Assembly: GCF_029961025.1 (NCBI RefSeq)
Contig: NZ_JASBVP010000004.1
Coordinates: forward strand, 186,001-250,000
Source of the DNA: Mycobacterium sp.
Lineage (GTDB): Bacteria > Actinomycetota > Actinomycetes > Mycobacteriales > Mycobacteriaceae
DNA length: 64,000 nucleotides
Reading direction: 5' to 3'
The notes under the pieces were generated by a model. That model had not been told where the DNA came from. It did not search any database and saw only the letters and a list, made by a program, of their open reading frames with translations. The position numbers were made by a program, and so were the translations under genes. How positions within the stretch are numbered: the first letter of the stretch is position 1; the number at the start of each line of letters is the position of its first letter. Shown one piece after another: positions 16,592-25,900 of the stretch.

Positions 16592-19410
16592 GTGAGCACC
16601 GAGCGGAGCGACGCAACCGCCCTGTCATCCCGGCAATGGTCCGCGTGCTCGCGATCCCGATCATCGTCTTCTGGGGTCTGCTCGCCGTGGCGACCAACAC
16701 CTTCATGCCCAAGGTGGAGGACGTCGCAGCGGAACTGGCCGGGCCGATGATCCCGCACTACGCGCCCTCGCAGCGGTCGTTGCTGGCTATCGGCGCGAAG
16801 TTTCACGAGTCGGACTCCACCAGCCTGGCCATGATCGTCTTGGAGGCAAACCGCCCGCTGGTCGTCGCGGATCACTACTACTACGACGATCTGATGCGCC
16901 GGCTTGAGCGCGACACCCGGCACGTGCAATACGTGATGGATCTGTGGGGCAAGCCGTTCACCGCGGCCGGGGCGCAAAGCCTGGACGGCAGGTCCGCCTA
17001 TGTGCTGCTGCGTCTGGCCGGCGACATCGGCCAGATCCAAGCCAACCGGTCGGTGGCCGCGGTCCGCGAGATCGTCGCCAAAGACACCCCGCCACCCGGG
17101 CTCAAGGTGTATGTCAGCGGAGCGGCTCCGCTGGCCTCCGACACCGTCGCTATTGCCAATGCCAGCCTGAACAACGTCACGATCGTCACGATCGTGCTCA
17201 TCGTCGTGATGCTGCTGGTGGTGTACCGCCGGCCGTCCACCCTGCTGGTGCCGCTGCTCGGGGTGCTCATCGAGGTGCAGGTTGCCCGGGGGCTGATCGC
17301 GACCCTCGGGCATCTCGGCTACCTCGAGCTCTCCTCATTCGCGGTGAACATCGTGACCGCGCTGACGCTGGGAGCGGGCACCGATTACGGCATCTTTTTA
17401 ATGGGCCGCTATCACGAGGCGCGCCAGGCCGGGGAAAGCCGGGAGGACGCCTTCTACACCGCCTACCGCGGAATAGCGCCCATCGTCATCGGCTCGGGGC
17501 TGACCATCGCCGGGGCGGCTTTCTGCTTGACCTTCGCGCGGCTCAACTACTTCCACACCATGGGACCGGCGGTTGCCATCAGCATGCTGTTCACCATCGC
17601 GGAAGCGATGACGCTGGGTCCGGCCATCTTGACCGTAGGCAGCCTGTTCGGAATGTTCGAACCGCGGCAGGCCGCCAAGGCCCGGCTGTACCGCAGAATC
17701 GGCGCGAGCGTGGTGCGGTGGCCGGTGCCGATCCTGGTGGCCAGTTCGGCTGCGGTGATGATCGGGGCGATCTTCGTGCCCACCTACCAGCAGAACTACG
17801 ACGATCGTCAATACCAGCCGCGCAATGCCCCGGCCAATCTGGGTTTCGCCGCAGCCGATCGGCACTTCTCCAAGAGCAAACTCTTCTCCGAGATGCTCAT
17901 GGTCGAAACCGACCACGACATGCGCAACTCGGCTGATTTCATCACGCTGGACCGGGTCGCCAAAGCCCTCATTCGCCTGCCCGGGGTGGCGATGGTGCAA
18001 AGCATCACCCGGCCGCTGGGGCACGCGCTCGAGCATGCCAGCATTCCCTACCTATTCACCACCCAGGGCAGCAACAACGGTCAACAGCTTCCGTTCAATA
18101 ACGAGCAGAACCTCAATACCGACCGGCAGGCAGATATCCAGGCGCACACTGTCGAAGTGTTGCGCAGAGAGGTCTTTTTCTTCCAACGGATGTCCGATGA
18201 GCTGCACAAAACGGTTCTCACCGTCGAGGATCTGCAACGAGTCAGCGAGGAGATGAACGAGGAAGTCTCGAACCTCGACGACTTCTTCCGGCCGATCAAG
18301 AGCTATTTCTATTGGGAGAAGCACTGTTTCGACATACCCATCTGCTGGGCGTTCAGATCGGTATTCGACACGCTCGACCACATCGACAAGTTGGCGGAAG
18401 ACATCAACCACACCAAAGTCTCCCTGGAGGAGATCGACAGGATCTTGCCGCAAATCATTGCCCAGTTAAAAGCCACGGCCGACGACACCGAGGCGCTGCG
18501 GGCGAAGTTGGTCAACACCTACGGCGCCGCCGACCTGCAGTCCGTTCAGACCGAGCAGACATTCGACGACCAGATCAACGTCGGCAACGACTTCGACAGA
18601 TCGCGAAGCGACGACTACTTCTACATCCCGCACGAGGCCTTCGACAATGAAGATCTCAAAACCGGCATGAAGCTGATGATGTCACCCGACGGCAAGGCCG
18701 CCCGGCTCATCGTGACCCACGAGGGCGACGCCATGGGTCCGGAAGGGGTGGCGCACGTGGAAAGGTTCCCCGAGGCGATCACCACGATCTTGAAGGAGAC
18801 CTCGCTGGCCGGCGCGCGGATCTATATCGGCGGCTCGGGATCCAACGACAAGGACATCAGGGAATACGCCGCCGCTGATTTGCTCATCGCCGCGATCGCC
18901 GCCTTGGTGCTGATCTTTTTGATCATGATGTACATCACCCGAAGCCTGGTGGCCGCGTTGGTCATTCCCGGCACTGTGGCCTTCTCCTACGCCGGGGCGT
19001 TCGGACTGTCCATACTTGTCTGGCAGCACCTCATCGGCCTGCATCTGCACTGGCTGGTGCTGCCGCTGACGTTCATCATCCTGGTGGCGGTCGGGTCGGA
19101 CTACAACCTGCTGCTGATCGCCCGGGTCAAAGAGGAGATCCATGCCGGGCTGCACACCGGTTTGATTCGGGCGCTTGGAAATACCGGCGGGGTGGTGACA
19201 TCCGCGGGTCTGGTGTTCGCGTTCACGATGCTGGCGATGCTGACAAGCGATCTGCGAACGATCGGTCAAGTGGGCTCGACCGTCTGCATTGGCCTGCTGT
19301 TGGACACGCTGATCGTGCGGTCGTTCGTGGTGCCGTGCATCGTCCGGATCCTGGGGCCGTGGTTCTGGTGGCCGACCCTGGTGCGCACCCGCCCACTGCC
19401 GCGGCGGTGA
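16588..19410 (+). CDS. MmpL family RND lipid/siderophore transporter
   Basis: A 940-residue MmpL transporter of the MmpL4/MmpL5 type. The first membrane helix (residues about 13-35) is followed by a large periplasmic domain, then helices 2-6 (about 190-355), a second periplasmic domain (about 400-745) containing a long helical hairpin (VLRREVFFFQRMSDELHKTV onward), and helices 7-12 (about 755-930). The proton-relay-type motifs GAGTDYGIFLMGRYHEARQAGE and VAVGSDYNLLLIARVKEE are both intact. The ATG at 16588 overlaps the broken mmpS. MmpL4/5 relatives export siderophores or drugs with an MmpS partner; here the partner is damaged, so this pump may depend on another MmpS. The cargo cannot be told from sequence. 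Confidence 0.93.
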   Translation: MSEHRAERRNRPVIPAMVRVLAIPIIVFWGLLAVATNTFMPKVEDVAAELAGPMIPHYAPSQRSLLAIGAKFHESDSTSLAMIVLEANRPLVVADHYYYDDLMRRLERDTRHVQYVMDLWGKPFTAAGAQSLDGRSAYVLLRLAGDIGQIQANRSVAAVREIVAKDTPPPGLKVYVSGAAPLASDTVAIANASLNNVTIVTIVLIVVMLLVVYRRPSTLLVPLLGVLIEVQVARGLIATLGHLGYLELSSFAVNIVTALTLGAGTDYGIFLMGRYHEARQAGESREDAFYTAYRGIAPIVIGSGLTIAGAAFCLTFARLNYFHTMGPAVAISMLFTIAEAMTLGPAILTVGSLFGMFEPRQAAKARLYRRIGASVVRWPVPILVASSAAVMIGAIFVPTYQQNYDDRQYQPRNAPANLGFAAADRHFSKSKLFSEMLMVETDHDMRNSADFITLDRVAKALIRLPGVAMVQSITRPLGHALEHASIPYLFTTQGSNNGQQLPFNNEQNLNTDRQADIQAHTVEVLRREVFFFQRMSDELHKTVLTVEDLQRVSEEMNEEVSNLDDFFRPIKSYFYWEKHCFDIPICWAFRSVFDTLDHIDKLAEDINHTKVSLEEIDRILPQIIAQLKATADDTEALRAKLVNTYGAADLQSVQTEQTFDDQINVGNDFDRSRSDDYFYIPHEAFDNEDLKTGMKLMMSPDGKAARLIVTHEGDAMGPEGVAHVERFPEAITTILKETSLAGARIYIGGSGSNDKDIREYAAADLLIAAIAALVLIFLIMMYITRSLVAALVIPGTVAFSYAGAFGLSILVWQHLIGLHLHWLVLPLTFIILVAVGSDYNLLLIARVKEEIHAGLHTGLIRALGNTGGVVTSAGLVFAFTMLAMLTSDLRTIGQVGSTVCIGLLLDTLIVRSFVVPCIVRILGPWFWWPTLVRTRPLPRR

Positions 19411-19447
19411 CTTTGCTCGGGTGGCACGGACACCGGTCGGCCCTCCG

Positions 19448-19852
19448 GGCACGCATCGCCCCCGCGGCTACCTCCCGAAGCCGGGACGACGGCGGCGCAG
19501 GTGGCGTTCGAACTCCGCGGCCAGCGCGTCGCCGTCGATCTTGCCCAGGGTTTCGTGCATGTCGATTTCGGCATCGCCGCGCTGCTCTAGCGATTGCACG
19601 TATTCGGCCAGGTCCTCGTCTTCGGCGGTCATCTCGGTGACCGCGGCCTCCCACTCCTCGGCCTGCGCGGGCAGATCCCCCAGGGGAACCTCGATGTCCA
19701 GCACGTCTTCGACACGGCGCAGCAACGCCACCGTCGCTTTCGGGTTCGGCGGCTGCGACACGTAGTGCGGCACCGCCGCCCAGAACGTCACCGCCGGGAT
19801 ACCGGCCGCAACGCAGGCGTCCTGGAACACCCCGACAATACCCGTCGGGCCC
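19448..19852. repeat. 405-bp direct repeat, copy A (3' end of the PAC2 gene)
   Basis: This stretch matches 21937-22341 with only two mismatches seen by eye (19471 and 19503), in the same orientation. Copy B is the real 3' end of the PAC2 gene. Copy A carries the last 128 codons of that gene plus its stop (minus strand, 19468-19852), with no start, so it is a gene fragment. The two copies are 2489 bp apart and enclose the patchwork and the type VII module. Confidence 0.95.
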
Positions 19853-19993
19853 ATGATCCGGCCGCTAAACGCCGCGGTGGGAATTTGCGGCTCGGTATCT
19901 TGGGATTGTCGGCGGCCAGCTCGGCGATCGCGAGCACGGTGAGGACGGTGAGTGGCACCGGCTGACCTACCCAGGACGCCCAGGTGCCGTCGA
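19853..19993 (-). pseudogene. Inverted fragment of the DUF4126 gene
   Basis: About 141 bases match the reverse complement of 28483-28624, inside the intact DUF4126 gene about 8.6 kb away. Differences include a 3-base deletion and a changed block near the PAC2-side end, so it has diverged more than the PAC2 copy. It has no start or stop of its own. Its right edge shares CGTCGA with the adjoining metH fragment. Confidence 0.9.
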
Positions 19994-20086
19994 CCTTGCC
20001 GATCATGCTGGACTCCACCGAAACCGCCGTGCTGCAAGCGGGTTTGGAGCATTGGGGTGGGCACTGCGTGATCAACTCGGTGAACT
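19988..20086 (+). pseudogene. Fragment of metH
   Basis: Ninety-nine bases match 24204-24302 of metH, in the same orientation, with three base changes seen. It covers the segment around LPIMLDSTETAVLQAGLEHLG of the folate-binding domain. It joins the DUF4126 fragment through a 6-base shared sequence at 19988-19993. The following 197 bases up to 20283 match nothing I recognise and appear to hold only the promoter of the next operon. Confidence 0.9.
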
Positions 20087-20271
20087 GCAGTTCGTGCGGT
20101 TCGGCTACGCCGTTTGTGGCGCGGCAATAGCGTGGAACGGAGGCTGGCGGCGTGCGTCCTTAGCGGAAAAGCTGGCGGGGTGCGCCGACTTGAGCGAACT
20201 TGTTGCTGGCTGCCTGCTTCGGGGGTGGTCTCGCATCGGCCGTTTGGCCGAGTGGAGTAGGTCGTTCCCAC

Positions 20272-20277
20272 TATGAT
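20272..20277 (+). promoter_or_regulatory. Candidate -10 box for the type VII module
   Basis: TATGAT is a near-consensus -10. It ends 6 bases before the ATG at 20284, which suggests a leaderless transcript for the three-gene module. No well-spaced -35 is evident. Confidence 0.5.
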
Positions 20278-20283
20278 TCCCGT

Positions 20284-20583
20284 ATGCCCGAGGCCCCCGG
20301 TCGCCGCCTGAAGGTGCTCGCGGTTGGGTTGCGCCAGTTGGGAGCTGAATGCGAGACGATCTGCGGTGAGCTGTCCGCGGCCGCAGCGCCGTCGTTTGTG
20401 GCGGCTTCGCCCTGGCAGTCCACCGTGGGAAGCGTGACCTTCGCCGCCGCCGCGGCGAGCAAAGACCTGGCAGCGATAGCGCGGCGGGTGGGCGCGCGTG
20501 GGGCCGACTACAGTATGGCGGGCATCGCCTACACCGGCACCGAGGACCACAGCGCGGCGCGGTTGCGGGGGTTGGTGAGCTGA
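20284..20583 (+). CDS. EspC-like type VII secretion substrate (DUF2580-type)
   Basis: A 99-residue helical, Ala-rich protein resembling the EspC/DUF2580 family of ESX-secreted partners. The N-terminal half has the LKVLAVGLRQLGAECETICGEL helix; the middle has WQSTVG, like the turn of WXG proteins. The C-terminus has YTGTEDHSAARL, which contains the general type VII signal YxxxD/E (Y-T-G-T-E). Its stop overlaps the start of the next gene by one base (TGATG). EspC-type proteins typically pair with a larger WXG-like protein for export, which fits the next gene. Family assignment is by motif and shape; no ESX locus lies in this window. Confidence 0.65.
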   Translation: MPEAPGRRLKVLAVGLRQLGAECETICGELSAAAAPSFVAASPWQSTVGSVTFAAAAASKDLAAIARRVGARGADYSMAGIAYTGTEDHSAARLRGLVS

Positions 20584-21332
20584 TGGCCGGTGTGTCGCCG
20601 CTGCCCACGGGCTGGCCGACGCTCTCGCAGCTGCGTTCCGCGCAATTTGGTCACCTGGGGCAGTTCGCCGACTGGTGCGAACACCTCGGTGCTGAAGCAG
20701 AGAAAGCCTTGGCGCAATTGGCGCAAAAAGTGCGTGCCCCGGGCGGCGTCGAGTGGGAGGGTGCGGCCGGGGACGCGGCGATCACTCAGGCGGAAACCGA
20801 TGTGGTCATTGCGCGCAAGTTTTTGTGGAGCGTGCCCGATGCGGCCGAGATCGCCCGGCGTGGGCAGGACGTGCTGCAAGCCGGCAAGCAGGAAGCCCTG
20901 GAGGCGGTCGCCGACGCCCAGCGCGCCGGCTTTCGGGTCAGCGAAGACTACAGCGTCACCGACACCGGTCGGGCCACCAGCCGCGCGCAGCAGGAGAAAC
21001 GTCTGGCGGAAGCCGTCGCGCACTCCAATCTCATTCGCCACCGCGTCGGGATGCTGGTCGGCAACGAGCAGCGCGTCAGCGCAGAGCTGAAGGAAGCCAC
21101 CGCCGCCTGGGGCACCCTGACCTTCGCCCAGTCGCCGACGGCCAAGGTACGAGGGTCAGGCGTAACAGACGGAATTCCGCTGGGATTTCACGACATTCTT
21201 CAAGGCCGGATTGTCTGGTGCGTACCTGGTCCGCGGGGTGGGCCCTGGGCTTTTCATTGCGAAATTCTCTATACGGACGGTACCACTGACATGTATTACA
21301 CCGACGAGGACGAGTCAGGTGGACACCTATGA
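20583..21332 (+). CDS. Putative type VII effector with WXG-like helical N-terminus
   Basis: A 249-residue protein. Residues about 8-185 are helical and Ala/Glu/Arg-rich, with a WEG turn near residue 57 and a long second hairpin (QAETDVVIARKFLWSV, then SNLIRHRVGMLVGNEQRV). This resembles the export domain that heads many mycobacterial toxin-like proteins. A short, different C-terminal domain follows (about residues 195-249), rich in Gly, Trp, Tyr and acidic residues, with WCVPGPRGGPWAFHCEILY and a DMYYTDEDES end. Proteins of this layout often carry a toxin domain at this place; here it is only about 55 residues and I do not recognise it, so it may be truncated. It is coupled to the EspC-like gene and followed by a possible immunity gene. 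Confidence 0.6.
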   Translation: MAGVSPLPTGWPTLSQLRSAQFGHLGQFADWCEHLGAEAEKALAQLAQKVRAPGGVEWEGAAGDAAITQAETDVVIARKFLWSVPDAAEIARRGQDVLQAGKQEALEAVADAQRAGFRVSEDYSVTDTGRATSRAQQEKRLAEAVAHSNLIRHRVGMLVGNEQRVSAELKEATAAWGTLTFAQSPTAKVRGSGVTDGIPLGFHDILQGRIVWCVPGPRGGPWAFHCEILYTDGTTDMYYTDEDESGGHL

Positions 21333-21375
21333 CGATTCCGGCGTACTCGACCACCAACGGTTACGGGAGCAACCG

Positions 21376-21789
21376 ATGACAACGCCGGCTGACGATCCAA
21401 TTGCACAGCAACGGTTCGCCTTCAGGATGAAGCCCCAATTCGAGCACACCACCGATGGGTGGCGTGCATGGTACCCAGGTTCGGACTGGTCGGTGACTGC
21501 GCCGAGTGCAGAGGAAGCGCGACAGAAGTTGGTGGCCGAGGTCAACCGGCGCCGCGAAGCCGGCGAAGACCCGAAGGCCTTCCAGGAGGCCGTCTACCGT
21601 AAGCACTTGCAAGAACCCGTTCCTGGGGTTTACGCCATGGACAACGAGCTGTACCGCTATGTGGCGCGAGAAACGGGGTACGACCAAGACGCTCTGCAAG
21701 AAGTCTTCGAGGAATCCGAGCGCCGCCGGGCGTTGGGTGCAAGCTTCACCAAGGCCGATTACTTGGCGTGGATGAACCGGAAAAACTGA
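21376..21789 (+). CDS. Unknown protein, possible immunity or antitoxin partner
   Basis: A 137-residue acidic protein. Residues about 14-60 (FRMKPQFEHTTDGWRAWYPG, then WSVTAPSAEEARQKLVAEV) recall the strand-strand-helix layout of HicB-like antitoxin domains. The rest is helical (ELYRYVARETGYDQDALQEV, then KADYLAWMNRKN). The ATG at 21376 follows a GGGAG ribosome site; a GTG at 21319 would add 19 codons and overlap the preceding gene. Its place directly behind an effector-like gene suggests an immunity protein, but this is inference. I do not recognise a named family. Confidence 0.5.
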   Translation: MTTPADDPIAQQRFAFRMKPQFEHTTDGWRAWYPGSDWSVTAPSAEEARQKLVAEVNRRREAGEDPKAFQEAVYRKHLQEPVPGVYAMDNELYRYVARETGYDQDALQEVFEESERRRALGASFTKADYLAWMNRKN

Positions 21790-21956
21790 CCGGCAGTCTG
21801 GCGGTGTGGATGTACTGCGTTATGTGACTCTTGACGGTGTTCCAGGCGTTTCGGAGTCCTGGTGGTGTGGGTGGTTGGTCGGCTGCTAGGAGGGGGCAGA
21901 CCAGCCGCTGTTGCCAGACTCCGCATCGGGGCTTGCGGCACGCATCGCCCCCGCGG

Positions 21957-22835
21957 CTATCTCCCGAAGCCGGGACGACGGCGGCGCAGGTAGCGTTCGA
22001 ACTCCGCGGCCAGCGCGTCGCCGTCGATCTTGCCCAGGGTTTCGTGCATGTCGATTTCGGCATCGCCGCGCTGCTCTAGCGATTGCACGTATTCGGCCAG
22101 GTCCTCGTCTTCGGCGGTCATCTCGGTGACCGCGGCCTCCCACTCCTCGGCCTGCGCGGGCAGATCCCCCAGGGGAACCTCGATGTCCAGCACGTCTTCG
22201 ACACGGCGCAGCAACGCCACCGTCGCTTTCGGGTTCGGCGGCTGCGACACGTAGTGCGGCACCGCCGCCCAGAACGTCACCGCCGGGATACCGGCCGCAA
22301 CGCAGGCGTCCTGGAACACCCCGACAATACCCGTCGGGCCCTCATAGCGAGCCTCCTGCAAACCGAAGCGCCGCGCCGACTCGGGGGAGTACGCCGCACC
22401 CGTGACCGGAACCGGACGGGTGTGCGGGGTGTCGGCCAGCAGCGCCCCGAGGATCACGACGGTATCGACATTGAGCTTGTCGGCGATGGCCAGCAACTCG
22501 GCGCAAAACGTGCGCCACCTCATGTTCGGCTCCACCCCGTGCATCAACACGACGTCGCGGTCGCTGCCCGGCGGGCGGCAGTGCGAAATCCGCATCGACG
22601 GCCACACCAGTTCCCTGGTCACGCCGTCGACCTGGCGGATCACCGGGCGATTGACCTGGTAGTCGTAATACGCCTCGTCGTCGATCTCGAGGATCAGGTC
22701 GGCTTCCCAGACGGCGTCCAGGTGCTCCAGCGCGTCGCTGGCCGCATCGCCGGCATCATTCCATCCCTCGAACGCCGCCACAGCGACGGTGTGGTGCAGT
22801 TCAGGCAGCGCCGCGCTGGCCTCCGGCGGGATCAC
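21957..22835 (-). CDS. PAC2 family protein (Rv2125-like)
   Basis: A 292-residue protein of the PAC2 (proteasome assembly chaperone 2) fold family. Visible landmarks are HHTVAVAAFEGWNDAGDAAS near the N-terminus, YDYQVNRPVIRQVDG, and a GPTGIVGVFQDACVAAGIPAV segment near residues 166-186. The C-terminal 70 residues form an acidic helical tail (LAEYVQSLEQRGDAEIDMHE) ending in a basic RRRRPGFGR. It starts at GTG 22835 and is divergent from metH. In actinobacteria the gene is conserved but its function is not settled; the proteasome link is by fold only. Its last 128 codons exist again at 19468-19852. Confidence 0.88.
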   Translation of the reverse strand: MIPPEASAALPELHHTVAVAAFEGWNDAGDAASDALEHLDAVWEADLILEIDDEAYYDYQVNRPVIRQVDGVTRELVWPSMRISHCRPPGSDRDVVLMHGVEPNMRWRTFCAELLAIADKLNVDTVVILGALLADTPHTRPVPVTGAAYSPESARRFGLQEARYEGPTGIVGVFQDACVAAGIPAVTFWAAVPHYVSQPPNPKATVALLRRVEDVLDIEVPLGDLPAQAEEWEAAVTEMTAEDEDLAEYVQSLEQRGDAEIDMHETLGKIDGDALAAEFERYLRRRRPGFGR

Positions 22836-22853
22836 AGCATCAGCCTACGGCTT

Positions 22854-22948
22854 CAGCCCGGCGACGATGCGGGACGGGTAACGTCCCGGGGAGGAGCCGG
22901 GCCATCACACCCAGCCCGGCGACGATGCGGGACGGGTAACGTCCCGGA
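22854..22948. repeat. Two 36-bp direct repeats with internal hairpin
   Basis: The 36-bp unit occurs exactly at 22854-22889 and 22913-22948, between the divergent PAC2 and metH genes. Each unit contains CGGGACG-ggtaa-CGTCCCG, a 7-bp stem with a 5-base loop. The second copy ends 14 bases before the candidate metH -10 box. The unit also shares the string CCGGCGACGATGC with the pafB/pafC repeat at 43173. Confidence 0.85.
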
Positions 22949-22962
22949 TTAGATAGGCAGGC

Positions 22963-22968
22963 TATCCT
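22963..22968 (+). promoter_or_regulatory. Candidate -10 box for metH
   Basis: TATCCT fits TANNNT and is followed by 7 bases and the metH GTG at 22976, so the transcript may be leaderless. The 36-bp repeats lie directly upstream. Confidence 0.5.
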
Positions 22969-22975
22969 CGCTGAG

Positions 22976-25900
22976 GTGACTTTCGCCGACGATCATCCGT
23001 ACGACACCGATCTGCTGGAAGCGTTGTCGCGCCGCGTGCTGGTGGGCGACGGCGCCATGGGCACCCAACTTCAGGGCGCGGATCTCACCCTCGACGATTT
23101 CCGCGGGCTGGAGGGCTGCAACGAGATCCTCAACGCGACCCGACCCGACGTCATCGAACGGATTCACCGCAATTACCTCGAGGCCGGAGCCGATGCCATC
23201 GAGACCAACACGTTCGGGTGCAACCTGTCCAACCTCACCGACTACGGCATCGCCGACAAGATCCGCGAGCTCTCGGCGAGGGCCACCGCGATCGCGCGCC
23301 GGGTCGCCGACGAGCTCTCCACGCCCGGACGCAAACGCTACGTCCTGGGATCGATGGGGCCGGGCACCAAGCTGCCGACCCTGGGCCACACCGAGTACCC
23401 GCTGGTCCGCGACGCCTACACCGAGGCCGCGCTGGGCATGCTCGACGTCGGTGCCGACGCCATCATGGTGGAGACCTGCCAGGATCTTTTGCAGCTCAAG
23501 GCCGCGGTGCTGGGATCGCGGCGGGCGATGGCGAGTTCCGGGCGATACCTTCCGGTGTTCGTCCACGTCACCGTGGAAACCACCGGCACGATGCTGCTGG
23601 GCAGCGAGATCGGTGCGGCGCTGACCGCGGTCGAGCCGCTCGGTGTCGACATGATCGGCCTGAACTGCGCGACCGGGCCCGCCGAGATGAGCGAGCATCT
23701 GCGTTACCTGTCCAGACATGCCCGCATCCCGGTGTCGGTGATGCCCAACGCCGGGCTTCCGGTGCTGGGCCGGGCGGGAGCCGAATACCCGCTGCAGCCC
23801 GAGGAGCTCGCCGAGGCGCTGTGCGGGTTCATCGAGGAGTTCGGCCTCTCGCTGGTGGGGGGCTGCTGCGGCACCACACCCGAGCACATCCGTCACGTGG
23901 CCGCTGCGGTGCCGCGGGTGTGTCGCGGTGAGCGCGTGATCGTCTTTGAGCCCGCGGTGTCCTCGCTGTACTCGGCGACGCCGTTCGCCCAGGATGCCTC
24001 GGTGTTGATGATCGGTGAGCGGACAAACGCTAATGGCTCCAAAGCTTTCCGTGAGGCAATGATTGCCGCGGATTACCAGAGATGCCTGGACATCGCCAAG
24101 GAACAGACCCGCGACGGCGCGCACTTGCTGGATCTGTGCGTGGACTACGTGGGCCGCGACGGCGTCGCAGACATGACCGCGCTGGCCAGTAGGCTGGCCA
24201 CCGCGTCGACCTTGCCGATCATGCTGGACTCCACCGAAACCGCCGTGCTGCAAGCGGGTTTGGAGCATTTGGGTGGGCGCTGTGTGATCAACTCGGTGAA
24301 CTACGAGGACGGCGACGGGCCGGAGTCCCGGTTTCACAAGACAATGCAACTGGCGGCTGAACACGGCGCCGCGGTGGTGGGGCTGACCATCGACGAGGAC
24401 GGCCAGGCCCGTACGGCCGAAAAAAAGGTGCAGATCGCCGAACGACTGATCGCCGACATCACCACCAACTGGGGAATCGACGAGTCTGCCATTCTCATCG
24501 ACTGCCTGACGTTCACCATCGCCACCGGACAGGAGGAATCTCGGCGTGACGGCATCGAGACCATCGAGGCGATCCGCGAACTGAAAAACCGCCACCCGAA
24601 TGTGCAGACCACGCTGGGGTTATCTAATATTTCGTTTGGCCTGAACCCCGCTGCGCGCCAAGTGCTCAACTCGGTATTTCTGCACGAATGCCGCCAGGCC
24701 GGGCTGGACTCGGCGATTGTGCACGCCTCGAAGATTCTGCCGATCAACCGTATTCCCGATGACCAGCGCCAGGTCGCGCTGGATCTCATCTACGACCGCC
24801 GCCGCGACGGCTATGACCCGCTGCAGGAGCTGATGCGGCTCTTTGAAGGGGTGTCCGCGGCATCATCACAGCAGTCCCGAGCCGCCGAGCTGGCCAGGTT
24901 GCCGCTGTTCGAGCGGCTGGCGCAGCGCATCGTCGACGGTGAACGAGATGGCTTGGAAGCCGACCTCGACGAGGCCATGACTCAGAAGCCGCCGCTGGAA
25001 ATCATCAACGAGAACCTGCTGGCCGGCATGAAGACCGTTGGCGACCTGTTCGGCTCCGGGCAGATGCAGTTGCCGTTCGTGCTGCAATCCGCCGAGGTGA
25101 TGAAGGCCGCCGTCGCCTATTTGGAGCCGCACATGGAAAAATCCGGGGACGATTCCGGTAAGGGTCGCATCGTGCTGGCCACCGTCAAGGGTGACGTGCA
25201 CGACATTGGCAAGAACCTGGTCGACATCATTTTGAGCAACAACGGCTATGAGGTGGTCAACCTCGGCATCAAACAGCCGATCGCCAACATTTTGGAAGTC
25301 GCCGAGGACAAGAACGCCGACGTGGTGGGCATGTCCGGTCTGTTGGTCAAGTCCACCGTGGTGATGAAGGAAAACCTCGAGGAGATGAACGCCCGTGGCG
25401 TGGCCGGGAAGTTTCCGGTGCTCCTCGGCGGCGCCGCGCTGACCCGCAGTTACGTCGAGAACGACCTAGCCGAACTTTATGACGGCGAAGTGCATTACGC
25501 GCGTGACGCTTTCGAGGGATTGAAGTTGATGGACACCATCATGAGCGCCAAACGCGGTGGACCACTCCCGGTCGACAGCCCGGACGCCGTCAAGGCCCGT
25601 GAACAAGCGGCAGCGCGCAAAGCCCGACATGAGCGTTCGAAACGCATTGCCGCGCAACGTAAAGCAGTCGAGGAGCCGACAGCAGTTCCGGAACGCTCCG
25701 ACGTCGCGGCCGGTATCGAGGTGCCCACCCCGCCGTTTTGGGGATCGCGGATCGTTAAGGGGCTGGCGGTGGCCGACTACAGCGAGTTGCTGGACGAGCG
25801 CGCGCTGTTTTTGGGGCAGTGGGGACTGCGCGGTGCGCGCGGTGGTGCGGGGCCGGCGTATGAGGACCTGGTGCAAACCGAGGGCCGCCCTCGGCTGCGC

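Noticed and set aside
19468..20550. A 360-codon minus-strand open frame across the patchwork region
   Set aside because: It is a chance read-through from the PAC2 fragment into the reverse strand of the DUF4126 and metH fragments and of the EspC-like gene; no single family is encoded.
19411..21936. Insertion sequence or transposase as cause of the patchwork
   Set aside because: No transposase-like frame, terminal inverted repeats or target-site duplication could be found.
22836..22975. Cobalamin riboswitch before metH
   Set aside because: I looked for the B12-box before metH and the cob genes and did not see it; the gap is filled by the 36-bp repeats.
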